A stretch of 64,000 bases of DNA. Origin: DASUPK01 sp963797265 (GTDB taxonomy: Bacteria; Actinomycetota; Thermoleophilia; Solirubrobacterales; 70-9). Made by a program: the position numbers and the translations under genes. Positions within the stretch are counted from its first letter, which is position 1, and each line of letters begins with the position of its first letter. The DNA lies in the NCBI GenBank assembly GCA_963797265.1, contig CAWCOY010000006.1:124001-188000 (forward strand), in the 5' to 3' direction. This document shows positions 25,601 to 34,600 of the stretch, piece after piece. A model generated the notes under the pieces. That model was not told where the DNA came from. It saw only the letters and a program-made list of their open reading frames with translations, and ran no database searches.

Positions 25601-27911
25601 CTACTGCAACTACGTCAACGGCCATCCGGAGCTGGCCGGACCCAGCGATGACTTCACCTACACGCTGAACCTCGGCTCGACCACGACGGTCTCGTTGACG
25701 GTGGATTGCCGAGACGACCCGGCGGATGCGGTCAACGACTCGGCGACGATCAACGAGGACGCCGCCGCGACGACGATCCCGGTGCTGAGCAATGACACGG
25801 ACGTAGAGGGCGACGCGATCAACATCGTCTCCAAGACCGACCCGGCGCACGGGACGGTCGCTATCACCGGCGGCGGCACGGGCCTTACCTACAAGCCGAA
25901 CGCCGACTACTGCAACACGCAGACGGGCGGCAGTCCCGACACGTTCACCTACACAGTGAACGGCAGCTCGCCCAACAAGACCGCGACGGTCTCGATGACG
26001 GTGACCTGCGTCGACGACCCGCCGGTTGCGAAGGATGACTCAGGCACCGTGAGCGAGGACGCCGCTGCGACCCCCGTTTCGGTATTGGCCAACGACACCG
26101 ACGTCGACGGAGATCCGATCACGATCGTGTCCAAGGCCAACCCGGCCAACGGGACGGTCGCTATCACCGGCGGCGGCACGGGCCTTACCTACAAGCCGAA
26201 CGCCGACTACTGCAACACGCAGACAGGTAGCAGCCCCGACACGTTCACGTACACCGTGAATGGAGGCGACACGGCCACCGTCACGGTGACCGTTACCTGC
26301 GTGGATGACTCGCCGGTCGCAAAGGACGACTCCCCGAGCGTCAACGAGGACTCCTCGAGCGACTCGATCAACGTCCTCGCCAACGACACCGACATCGACG
26401 GCGGCCCGAAGTCGATCGCCTCATTCACAAACCCGAGCCACGGCACAGTCTCCGGGACCGGCGGAGCGCCGAATGCCTGGACGGGGCTCTCCTACACCCC
26501 GGACCCGGACTACTGCAACATCGGGTCACCGACCGACGACTTCGAGTACACGCTCAATGGCGGCGACACCGCGACGGTGTCGGTCACGGTCGCCTGCGAG
26601 GACGACTCGCCCGTCGCAAAGGTGGACAGCGCGACGGTGGCGGAGGACGCCAGCGCGACAGCGGTGCCGGTGTTGTCGAATGACACCGACACCGACGGCG
26701 GATCGAAGACGATCGACTCGGTCGACACGACGGGAACGCACGGCACGGTCGTCGTCAACGGCGACGGCAGCGGACTGACGTATCAGCCGGACCACAACTA
26801 CTGCAACACGCCGGGCGACCCGGCCGACATCTTCACCTACACCCTTAACGGCGGCTCCACGGCCACTGTCTCCATGACGGTCAACTGCGTCGACGACCCG
26901 CCGGACGCGGCCGACGACTCGGCCACCGTGACCGAGGATGCGTCGGCCTCCGGGATCAACGTCCTGGGCAATGACTCCGACCCCGAGGGCGACGCGATCA
27001 CGATCGAGTCCAAGACCGATCCGGCAAATGGCATCGTGCAGATCACAGGTGGCGGAACCGGCCTCACCTACCAGCCCAACCCCAACTACTGCGGGTCGGA
27101 CAGCTTCACCTACACCGTCAACGGCGACTCGCCCAACAAGACCGCCACCGTGTCCACGACCGTGGACTGTGTCGATGATCCGCCGGACGCCGGCAACGAC
27201 GCGGCGACCGTCACCGAGGACGCATCGGCGACTTCCATCCCGGTGCTCTTCAACGACACTGACGTGGAGGGCAACGCGATCACGATTGAGTCCAATACCG
27301 ATCCGGCCCACGGGACTGTGGAGATCACCGATGGCGGGACCGGCCTCACCTACAAGCCCGATGCCAACTACTGCAACAAGCCGCCGGGCACCAGTCTCGA
27401 CACCTTCACCTACACCGTCAACGGCGACTCGCCGAACAAGACAGCTACCGTCTCAGTGACGGTTGACTGCGTCGACGATCTTCCGACGGCTGTCGACGAC
27501 AGCGCTACGGCGCTCCGTGATTCCTCGGCAACTCCGATTCCAGTGCTCTCCAACGACATCGATCCGGAAGGCGACCCGAGGACGATTTCCTCGGTGACTC
27601 AGCCGCTCAACGGTAAGGTCGTCCTGACGGGAGGCACGGCGGGTGCCCGCACCGGCCTGACCTACGCCCCGGTTCCGGGGTACTGCAACACGCCCGCCGG
27701 GCCCACCGACGACTTCACCTACATAATCAACGGCGGCTCGTTCGCGATCGTCGCGATGACCGTGATCTGTCCTTCGGCGTCCCCCACGCCCATCCCGCCG
27801 CAGCAGACGGTCACCACTCCCCCGAAGACCAAGAAGTGCAAGAAGGGCTTCAAGAAGGTCAAGGGGAAGTGCAAGAAGAAGAAGAAGAAGAAGAAGCGGA
27901 AGCGTAAGTAG
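22629..27911 (+). CDS. Giant secreted N,N-dimethylformamidase-like protein with 11 Ig-like repeats
   Basis: A 1760-residue exported protein. The signal peptide ends near TGLA-NPITDEN. Residues ~55-520 resemble the large-subunit fold of N,N-dimethylformamidase: an Ig-like start (YRIRIFRLGWYGGAGARL), then LVVVPYNTYLAYNKWGG, HFLEREGYDVSYVSDTDVD, VSGHSEYW, GANDAYWQVRYE and GFEFDS. An FN3-like module follows (ITSYKVYRHAGTG). From ~630 come 11 cadherin/Big_9-type repeats of about 95-105 residues, each with VxED, NDTD and two cysteines (NYC and VTC/VDC) likely forming a disulfide. The end is a lysine-rich tail with KKCKK and GKCKKKK. The amide hydrolase activity of the relative is not assured here. 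A near-identical but shorter paralogue follows after five bases. Confidence 0.85.
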   Translation: MLRLKLANRAANRPESHSFRAGFRGLLGCLAVSVGLLLVAPATGLANPITDENDLPGTSGWEVPQADPPKIEGYTDKTSIAPGESLTFHVSTNPSASYRIRIFRLGWYGGAGARLIGCLGSTFQAAPTCTTTSSGSARTTPNPNAQTGEIDASNNPAGGSWPETNTLSAANTANWTTGEYVAEYTLGSAPNFTARYSPFVVRSSAPQSSASSILVVVPYNTYLAYNKWGGTSAYENTTSGSFHLAHATKVSFNRPFDRKHWSYWDLPLLHFLEREGYDVSYVSDTDVDANPNILLNHRAVIVSGHSEYWTKNMRDGFDAARDQGTNLLFAGANDAYWQVRYEDSSCADDNTVCGTIGDRRTMVIYKQETGDPTDPISNSSLKTIKWRDLGRPECELQGGVQYGSWFPNDGYADYTTTAAGAADPWADGSGLSSGTTIKGLVGFEFDSFLPDCDVPGTPTILFSYQSAFTSADIDAAAVRYTANGSGARVFSSGSEQWAWGLDSYRWDPSLFTGIPAQNTAIQQLTRNMLTDMQKPASPVSLTATRSGNSIQIETTPQTDPRITSYKVYRHAGTGTFQPDDPGVTQVCQNASGDCTDTPPAGTYRYASVAVDQWNDSAAALSGTVDNLTPPTAVNDSGTVSEDASGAPVPVTSNDTNPSGNPPITIGSVTQPTNGTVAITGGGTGLTYQPNANYCNSPPGTSLDTFTYTINGGSTATVSINVTCVDDAPVAIHDGKSVVEDDPATALNVTANDTDIDGGTKEVISFTQPAHGTVTGAGTADHWTDVKYTPSANYCNFVNGQGSIGPTDDFTYTLNGGSSTTVTMTVDCRDDPAIASDDSATVIEDAAATAIPVLSNDTDAEGDPVTISSSTQPAHGAVVLTGGVAGARTGLTYQPSPNYCGSDSFTYTVNEGDTATVSMTVTCVDDPPDAVHDGRSMVEDDPATSLNPLANDTDVDGGPKEIAYFTQPSHGTVTGVGTAGHWTDLKYQPNANYCNYVNGHPELAGPSDDFTYTLNLGSTTTVSLTVDCRDDPADAVNDSATINEDAAATTIPVLSNDTDVEGDAINIVSKTDPAHGTVAITGGGTGLTYKPNADYCNTQTGGSPDTFTYTVNGSSPNKTATVSMTVTCVDDPPVAKDDSGTVSEDAAATPVSVLANDTDVDGDPITIVSKANPANGTVAITGGGTGLTYKPNADYCNTQTGSSPDTFTYTVNGGDTATVTVTVTCVDDSPVAKDDSPSVNEDSSSDSINVLANDTDIDGGPKSIASFTNPSHGTVSGTGGAPNAWTGLSYTPDPDYCNIGSPTDDFEYTLNGGDTATVSVTVACEDDSPVAKVDSATVAEDASATAVPVLSNDTDTDGGSKTIDSVDTTGTHGTVVVNGDGSGLTYQPDHNYCNTPGDPADIFTYTLNGGSTATVSMTVNCVDDPPDAADDSATVTEDASASGINVLGNDSDPEGDAITIESKTDPANGIVQITGGGTGLTYQPNPNYCGSDSFTYTVNGDSPNKTATVSTTVDCVDDPPDAGNDAATVTEDASATSIPVLFNDTDVEGNAITIESNTDPAHGTVEITDGGTGLTYKPDANYCNKPPGTSLDTFTYTVNGDSPNKTATVSVTVDCVDDLPTAVDDSATALRDSSATPIPVLSNDIDPEGDPRTISSVTQPLNGKVVLTGGTAGARTGLTYAPVPGYCNTPAGPTDDFTYIINGGSFAIVAMTVICPSASPTPIPPQQTVTTPPKTKKCKKGFKKVKGKCKKKKKKKKRKRK
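24513..27772 (+). repeat. Array of 11 tandem Ig-like (cadherin-like) coding repeats
   Basis: Eleven repeats of roughly 285-315 bases encode modules of the type AVNDSxTVxEDA, IPVLSNDTDxEGD, GTVxITGGGTGLTYxPNxNYC and FTYTVNG, ending TVTCVDD. Repeats 2, 4 and 7 are a subfamily with DGGxKxI and HWTD/AWTG insertions; the others are more uniform. Two cysteines per repeat are conserved throughout. The boundaries are approximate. Confidence 0.85.
25849..26224 (+). repeat. 76-bp identical segments exactly 300 bp apart (repeats 5 and 6)
   Basis: Bases 25849-25924 and 26149-26224 are identical, covering the part of repeats 5 and 6 that encodes GTVAITGGGTGLTYKPNADY and the following cysteine. Flanking sequence differs. 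This points to recent duplication or gene conversion within the array. Confidence 0.85.
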
Positions 27912-27916
27912 TCGGG

Positions 27917-30403
27917 TTGCGTCGCTTCTTCCTCCAGCTGGCGTTCACACTGGGGGTGGCACTCGCGCTGCCCTCGCTCGCAGTCGCCAACCCGATCAGC
28001 GACGAGAATGCTCTCGCGGGGAGCTCGGGGTGGGAGCGGTCCAACGCCGACGCGGGGGAGGTCGAGGGCTACACCTCGACGGTGAGCGTGGCGGCCGGTG
28101 AGACGCTCGGCTTCAACGTGAGCACCAAGCCGGCGGCCAACTTCCGAATCGTCATTTACCGGCTCGGCTGGTACAACGGCGCCGGCGCCCGGCAGATGAC
28201 CTGCCTGCCGGGCTGCAGCACGAGCCTCTCCGGCTCGACACGCTCGGTGCCCGACCCCAACTCGGCCACCGGCAAGATTGACGCAGCGTGGCCGCAGACG
28301 ACCTCGCTGGCGATCCCGTCGAACTGGACGACCGGAGAGTATGTGGCCGAATACGTGCTGACCAGCGGGTCAGGCAGTGGCACGGCCAGCTACTCGCCAT
28401 TCGTAGTGCGCTCCAGCGCGCCCCAGGCATCCGCCTCCGACATGCTGGTGGTCGTTCCGTTCAACACCTACAACGCCTACAACAACTGGGGCGGCACCAG
28501 CGCCTACGTCAACACCACCAACGGGTCGTTCAAGCTCGCACACGCGACCAAGGTCTCGTTCAACCGGCCCTCCTACCGCCGCGAATGGCGCTACTGGGAT
28601 CTTCCGCTCCTCCACTTCCTCGAGCGGGAGGGAGAAGACGTCTCCTACGTCAGCGATACCGACGTCGACACCAACCCACAGATCCTGCAGCAGCACCGGG
28701 CGGTGATCGTGTCCGGGCACAGTGAGTACTGGAGCAAGAACATGCGCGATGGCTTCGAAGCCGCCCGAGACGCTGGGACCAACATGATGTTCATGGGCGC
28801 CAATGACGCCTACTGGCAGGTCCGCTACGAGGACAGCTCCTGCGCCTCCGACAACACCATCTGCGGAACCGTCGGCAACCGGCGGACGATGGTCATCTAC
28901 AAGCAGGAGGCGGCGAACCAGACGGACCCGATCTCCAACTCGTCCCTGAAGACGATCAAGTGGCGGGACCTCGGTCGGCCGGAGTGCGAGCTCCAGGGCG
29001 GGGTCCAGTACGGCAGCTGGTTCCCGAACGACGGATATCGGGATTACACGACGACAGCGGCGGGCGCCAGCGATCCCTGGGCTCAGGGGGCCGGCCTCAG
29101 CTCGGGCACCACCATCAAGGGCCTGGCCGGCTTCGAGTACGACAGCTTCTTCCCCGACTGCGATCCGCCCGGAACGCCGACAATCCTCTTCCAGTACCAG
29201 GGGCCGGAGACCTCGGCCGCCATCGACGCAGCCGCGGTCAGGTACACGGCCAACGGGTCGGGTGCCCGGGTCTTCTCATCCGGCAGTGAGCAGTGGGCAT
29301 GGGGCCTCGACTCCTACCGCTGGGACCCGAGCCTGTTCACCGGCATTCCTCCAACCAACGCTCCGGTTCAGCAGGTCACTCGCAACATGCTCGCCGACCT
29401 GGCCCGCCCGGCCCCGCCCGTGGCCGTCACTGCGATCGTCACGGGCAGCACAGTCCAAATCAACACCACCCCGCGCGCGGACCCCAGAGTGACCTCGTAC
29501 AGGATCTATCGCCACGCCGGCACCGGCGCCTTCAAACCGGGAGATTCGGGCGTCACGCTCGTCTGCCAGAACGGGAGCGGCGACTGCACCGACCCCCCGC
29601 CGGACGGCACGTACCGCTACGCGTCGGTCGCGGTCGATCAGTGGAACGACTCGGGCGCCGCGCTTTCCGGCGCGGTCACCATCACCACCCCGGTGACCGC
29701 TGTGAACGACTCAGCGACGGTTACCGAGGACGCCGGGCCGACCGCGATCAACGTGCTCGCCAACGACACGCCAAGCGGGGCGACGAAGACGATCACGTCG
29801 CGCACCCAGGGGGAGCACGGGAACGTCGTGATCACCGGCAGCGGGACCGGGCTGACCTATCAGCCGAACGCTAACTACTGCGGACCCGACAGCTTTGCCT
29901 ACACGCTGAACGGGAGCTCGACCGCGAGGGTGTCGGTCACGGTCAATTGCGTCGACGACCCGCCGGTCGCGGTGAACGACTCGAAGACGATCACCGAGGA
30001 CGCCCCCGCGTCCGCCATCAACGTGCTCGCCAACGACACGGACCCGGACGGCGGCCCGAAGCTCATCGATCTGGTCACGCAGCCGGGCGGCGGGACCGTG
30101 GCGATCACTGAGGGCGGGGCCGCGGTCACCTACGCGCCGCACGCGGGCTACTGCAACAGCGTGCCGGGGATGGCTCTGGACGGCTTCAGCTACACGCTCA
30201 ATGGGGGCTCGACGGCGGCCGTCTCGGTTGTCGTCATCTGCCAGGCGGGGGGCGGCGTCGCGGGCGATTCGGTGACCAAGCCCAAACCGGCTGCGAAGAA
30301 GTGCAAGAAGAGCTCGAGGAAGGCCAAGGGGAGGGCGAAGCGCAAGGCCAAGGGAAAGGCCAAGACGAAGTGCAGGAAGAAAAAGAAAAAGCGCAGGGGC
30401 TAG
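27917..30403 (+). CDS. Secreted N,N-dimethylformamidase-like protein with 2 Ig-like repeats
   Basis: An 828-residue paralogue of the preceding protein. The signal peptide ends SLAVA-NPISDEN. The enzyme-like domain is retained with LVVVPFNTYNAYNNWGG, VSGHSEYW, GANDAYWQVRYE and GFEYDS, followed by the FN3-like module and only two cysteine-paired repeats. The lysine/arginine tail again contains KKCKK and a second cysteine (TKCRKKKKK). Large stretches of DNA match the first copy almost exactly (for example around 24053-24160 and 29227-29333), so the pair arose by tandem duplication with later exchange. The start is TTG, five bases after the upstream stop; the purine-rich lysine codons before it may serve as ribosome-binding sequence. 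Confidence 0.84.
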   Translation: MRRFFLQLAFTLGVALALPSLAVANPISDENALAGSSGWERSNADAGEVEGYTSTVSVAAGETLGFNVSTKPAANFRIVIYRLGWYNGAGARQMTCLPGCSTSLSGSTRSVPDPNSATGKIDAAWPQTTSLAIPSNWTTGEYVAEYVLTSGSGSGTASYSPFVVRSSAPQASASDMLVVVPFNTYNAYNNWGGTSAYVNTTNGSFKLAHATKVSFNRPSYRREWRYWDLPLLHFLEREGEDVSYVSDTDVDTNPQILQQHRAVIVSGHSEYWSKNMRDGFEAARDAGTNMMFMGANDAYWQVRYEDSSCASDNTICGTVGNRRTMVIYKQEAANQTDPISNSSLKTIKWRDLGRPECELQGGVQYGSWFPNDGYRDYTTTAAGASDPWAQGAGLSSGTTIKGLAGFEYDSFFPDCDPPGTPTILFQYQGPETSAAIDAAAVRYTANGSGARVFSSGSEQWAWGLDSYRWDPSLFTGIPPTNAPVQQVTRNMLADLARPAPPVAVTAIVTGSTVQINTTPRADPRVTSYRIYRHAGTGAFKPGDSGVTLVCQNGSGDCTDPPPDGTYRYASVAVDQWNDSGAALSGAVTITTPVTAVNDSATVTEDAGPTAINVLANDTPSGATKTITSRTQGEHGNVVITGSGTGLTYQPNANYCGPDSFAYTLNGSSTARVSVTVNCVDDPPVAVNDSKTITEDAPASAINVLANDTDPDGGPKLIDLVTQPGGGTVAITEGGAAVTYAPHAGYCNSVPGMALDGFSYTLNGGSTAAVSVVVICQAGGGVAGDSVTKPKPAAKKCKKSSRKAKGRAKRKAKGKAKTKCRKKKKKRRG

Positions 30404-30492
30404 GCCCGCGGGCTCTGGCACTCAGGTTGCTGGATCCAGCTCAGCGGCGGGTAGCCTCGGGGCTCAGGCTCCTGCGTCCGAGCCAGACATCG

Positions 30493-31659
30493 ATGACAGC
30501 CGTCAGCGCCACGTCCACCGAGGTTTCGCCGGCGCCTGCCGGGGAGGCAGCGCGCCCGGTTCGCTTTGGCCTATACGCCGAGGTGAACATGAACCTGATC
30601 GATGGCTCCTCCGCGTGGGTGCAGTCGGTGAGCCAGACCCTCGCCCAGATCGAAGGAGTCGAGGTGACGCTGCTGCTGCGCGCCCCCGAGCAGCGGGACG
30701 TGCTGACGGCGCCGCTTCATGCCAACGACCAGATCGAGCTCGTTGCTCCCGGCCGTTTCGGCCACGAGCAGCCGATGGACGTCGAGGAGGCGCTCGAGGC
30801 GCTGCAGACCCTCGATGAGGAGCGCGGGTTCGACGTCGTCTTCCTGCGCGGTGCCGGGATCTGCGCGGAGGCTTCCCGCCGGCGTCCCTTCGCGGGACGC
30901 ATGTGGTGCTACTACCTCACGCCCCACGACTTCGAGACTGGCCAGGAGATCGACCAGCTCAGGCTGATCGCCCCCGCCTCGGCGCGTGTCCTGTGCCAGT
31001 CGGAGCCCATTCGCGCACTGGCGAGGGCGGCGGTCCCGGACAACGCCGACAAGCTCACCCTGCTCCCCCCGATGATCCCGGCGGTCAAGGAGCGGAGCCG
31101 GCGCTCGAGCGACGGCAGTCTCAAGCTCGTCTACGCCGGCAAGTTCGCGCCGGAGTACTACTTCCTGGAGATCATCGAGACCTTCCAGCGCCTGCGCCGC
31201 GACCAGCCCGACGCCGAGCTCCATCTGGTCGGGGACAAGATCCACAATCCCCCCGACGACCCGGGGTTCAAGATGGCCGTCGAAGCCGCGCTCGAGGAGA
31301 CCGAGAACCTCGTTTGGCACGGAGGGGTCAGCCGTGAGGAGGTCGACGAGCTGCTGCGTGAGACAGATGTCGCGCTCTCGGTGCGCCATCCGATGATGGA
31401 CAAGGAGCTCGCCACCAAGGTCCTCGAGTACGGCGCCGCGGGTTGCGCCGTGATCCTCAACCGGACGGCGCTCTACGAGGAGCTCCTCGGCCCTGACTAT
31501 CCGCTGTACGCCACGGACCCGGGCGAGATCCTGGCCGTGCTCAAGCAGATCGCGAAGAATTCCGATCTTCGTGATGAGGCGACCGATCGCTGCGAGGCGG
31601 CTGCCCGCCAGTACACCTTCCAGCGCGTCGCGGAGCAACTCGAGGAGGCGCTTCCTTAG
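30493..31659 (+). CDS. Glycosyltransferase (GT-B, family 4-like)
   Basis: A 388-residue glycosyltransferase. The N-terminal domain starts VRFGLYAEVNMNLIDGSSAW and includes FDVVFLRGAGICAEA; the C-terminal domain has LKLVYAGKFAPEYYFLEIIETF, ELHLVGDKIHNPPDDPGF, ENLVWHGGVSREEVDELL and the acidic loop MDKELATKVLEYGAAGCAVILNR. The N-terminal half of the protein at 35089 is a close paralogue. The ATG at 30493 is the first methionine after the previous gene; the upstream frame only shadows it. The stop overlaps the GTG of the next gene (TAGTG), so the two are coupled. Confidence 0.88.
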   Translation: MTAVSATSTEVSPAPAGEAARPVRFGLYAEVNMNLIDGSSAWVQSVSQTLAQIEGVEVTLLLRAPEQRDVLTAPLHANDQIELVAPGRFGHEQPMDVEEALEALQTLDEERGFDVVFLRGAGICAEASRRRPFAGRMWCYYLTPHDFETGQEIDQLRLIAPASARVLCQSEPIRALARAAVPDNADKLTLLPPMIPAVKERSRRSSDGSLKLVYAGKFAPEYYFLEIIETFQRLRRDQPDAELHLVGDKIHNPPDDPGFKMAVEAALEETENLVWHGGVSREEVDELLRETDVALSVRHPMMDKELATKVLEYGAAGCAVILNRTALYEELLGPDYPLYATDPGEILAVLKQIAKNSDLRDEATDRCEAAARQYTFQRVAEQLEEALP

Positions 31660-34600
31660 TGGCGGATGACAAGTCGACCAAGCGAACGACCACGCCGAGG
31701 CGGTCCGCCGCGGCCGAGGCGGAGAGGCTGGCCGCTGAGAAGGAGGCGGCCGAGGACAGGGTTTTCTCGCTCACCCATCGGGTGGCGACGCTCGAGGGCC
31801 GTGAGCGCGACCTGAACGAGCTGATCATCGGCCACCGGGAGCGGATCGCCTCGCTCGAGGCCGAGCGCGACGCCTTCGCCAAGGAGCTGGAGAGGGGCAG
31901 CGCCGAGCTCGATGCGATTCGGGAGCGCGAACGCCAGCTTGCCGGTGATCTGGCGAGCGCCAGGGAACGTGCGGCGGCGCTCGAAGCTGAGCATGCGGCC
32001 GTCGGCGAGAAGCTCGCGGAGGAGAAGCGCCGATCCGATCGCCTCGCCGCACGCGAGATAGAGCGCGACGCGAGGCTCGCCGAGGCCCGTGACCGGATCG
32101 CCGAGCTCGAGCGGAACGGCGACGTGGCGAAGCTCGAGCTGGAGCGCGCCGAGCAGCGCTCGGTCGAGCTCAGGGAGCGCGACGGCGAGTTGGTAGAGCA
32201 GCTGAGCGACCACCGAGACCGGATCACGACCCTCGAAGCGGAGCTCGAGAAGCAGCGCGAGCGGACCGGCGAGCTCGCCTCGGAGTTGGGCGGCCGCGCC
32301 GAGCGGATCGCGTCCCTGGAGGCCGAGAGCGAGCTCCTCAGGAACGAGCTCGATGCCTCACGGCGGGAGAACGAGGCGCTGAGGGAGCGCGAGCGCGAGG
32401 TCCAGAACAGGACCGTGATCCTCCACGAGCAGGTCGCCCGCCTCGAGGCGGAGGAGGCGATGCTCAACCGGGCACTCGCCGAGGAACGAACCGCCCGCTC
32501 GGCGCTGGAGCAGCAGGAGGGCAGCATCAAGCCGCAACTGGAGAGGGCGCGCGAGCGGATTCGCGCACTCGAGACGCAGCGCGAGGAGCTGCGGGAGGGC
32601 GCCGAGCGGCGCGAGCGCGACCTTCGGGGAAGGATGGAGGCGATCCAGGAGCAGGTAGGGAGGCTCGAGGCTCGGCGAGAGACGCTCGAGCGGACCATCG
32701 CGGAAGAGCACGGCAGCAAGGGGGCTCTCGAGGAGCGAGAGACCGAGCTGGAGGCCGCCCGTGGCCGAATTGCAGAACTCGAGGCCAAGCGCGCCGAGCT
32801 CGTCGCGGAGCTGGAGGGCGAGCAGCGGAGCGCCGCCACGCTTCGCGAGCGCGAGGGGGAGCTCGAGGAGAACATCGCCACGCTTCGCGAGCGCGAGGGG
32901 GAGCTCGAGGAGAACATCGCCGAGCTTCGCGAGCGCGAGAGCGAGCTGCAGGCGACGGTCGAGGACATCCGCGAGCAGGTGAATCGCCTCGAGGTCCAGC
33001 GCACCGGCATGGTCGCGGAGCGAGACCAGCTGACGAGCGAGCGCAACCGACTGCGCTCGCGGCTCGAGCAGCTCGAGTCGAGCCGGACCTACCGCATGAT
33101 GCGCTTCACCTGGCGCATGCGGGCCCGGCTCAGGCATCCGTTCCGGCGATCCGCACGGCCGGCTCTCGCCAAGGGCCGCGGGGCCGCCGCGAAGAAGGCG
33201 CCGGCCAAGCCTGCGCCGGCGCTGACCAGCGGCGAGCAGCCGAGCGCAAAGCGCAAGCCGATGCGGGCACCGGCGATGCGGAAGCCGGCCAAGCCCGCCC
33301 CGGCGGCGGCCGAGGCGCCCCAGGCGCCGGCGGCGAAGCCCGAGCCGGCCCCGGAACCGAAGGCGCCCGAGGCCCAGCCCGCGGCTCCGGTCGCCGAGGA
33401 GCTCGCCGAGCGCGAGCGATGGCTGGCGAAGCCTCAGGCTCCGCCGGCCGACGTCGGGCAGCTGCGCGTGGCGGGCATCCTCGACGAGATGTCGGCGGCC
33501 TGCTTCGGCCCCGACTGCGACCTTCTCCGCATCGAGTCCGAGGGCTGGGCCGAGGCGCTCGAGGCGCATGAGCCGCACCTACTGTTGGTCGAGTCGACCT
33601 GGCAGGGGAACAACGGCTCCTGGCAGTACATGGTCGCCTCCTACACGCATCCTGACTACATCGGGCTGCCGAATCTGCGGGCCCTGATCGCCTGGTGTCG
33701 CGAGCGTGACATTCCGACTGTCTTCTGGAACAAGGAGGACCCGGTCCACTTCGAGCGCTTCAAGGAAGCCGCCGCCCTCTTCGACTACGTCTTCACGACC
33801 GACGCCAACTGCATCGACCGCTACGCGGCTCTCGAGCGCGAGGGGACGGGTCCGATCTCCGCCTTGCGGTTCGCGGCTCAGCCCCGCGTCCACAATCCGA
33901 TCGGCGCCCCGGCCGAGCGCAGCACCTCCCCCGTCTTTGCGGGCGCCTATTACCGCGACCGGCACGTCGACCGTCAGAAGAGCCTGCAGATGCTGCTCGA
34001 CGCCGCGATGCCGTTCGGCCTCGAGATCTATGACCGGCGGTTCGGCCACGAGGACAAGGCGTTCGGGTTCCCGGAGCGATTCACCGACAGGGTGCAGGGC
34101 GCCCTCCCCTACGACGAGATGATCGAGGCCTACAAGGCCCATCGGGTCTTCCTGAACGTCAACTCCGTACACGATTCCCCAACGATGTTCTCCCGCCGCG
34201 TCTTCGAGCTCCTCGCCTGCGGCACGGCCGTGGTGAGCACCGAGAGCGTCGGCGTGGAGCGCACTCTGGGCGACGTGGTCTCGATGGTCGAGACGCCCGC
34301 GGCAGCCACCGAGGCGTTGACGAAGCTGCAGGACGAGGAATACTGGCGCGAGCTGACCCGGCGCGGCCGCCGGCGGGTGATCGGCGAGCACACCTACAGA
34401 CACAGGCTGGCAGAGATCGCGACCGCGCTCGGGTTCAACGTCACTGCCTACCCCGATGAGCAGGTCGCGGCTCTGGCACTGGTCGACGACGTGGAACAAG
34501 CCCGTCGCTTCCGCGCCGTGGTCGCCAGCATCTCGGCGCAGGAGACGCGGCCCGCGGAGCTGTTGATCGGCTCGCACACCTCGGTCGCCGGCGACCTCCA

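Noticed and set aside
27830..27905. Polylysine codon run as a sequencing artefact
   Set aside because: The reading frame closes properly and a similar tail ends the paralogue, so it is coding.
30404..30413. Palindrome GCCCGCGGGC right after the second surface-protein stop, as a terminator
   Set aside because: There is no loop or T-run, and such GC palindromes are common by chance here.
31659..33046. Minus-strand serine-rich frame (501 codons) opposite the coiled coil
   Set aside because: Serine/arginine-rich composition is the mirror of the Glu/Arg/Leu codons of the coil.
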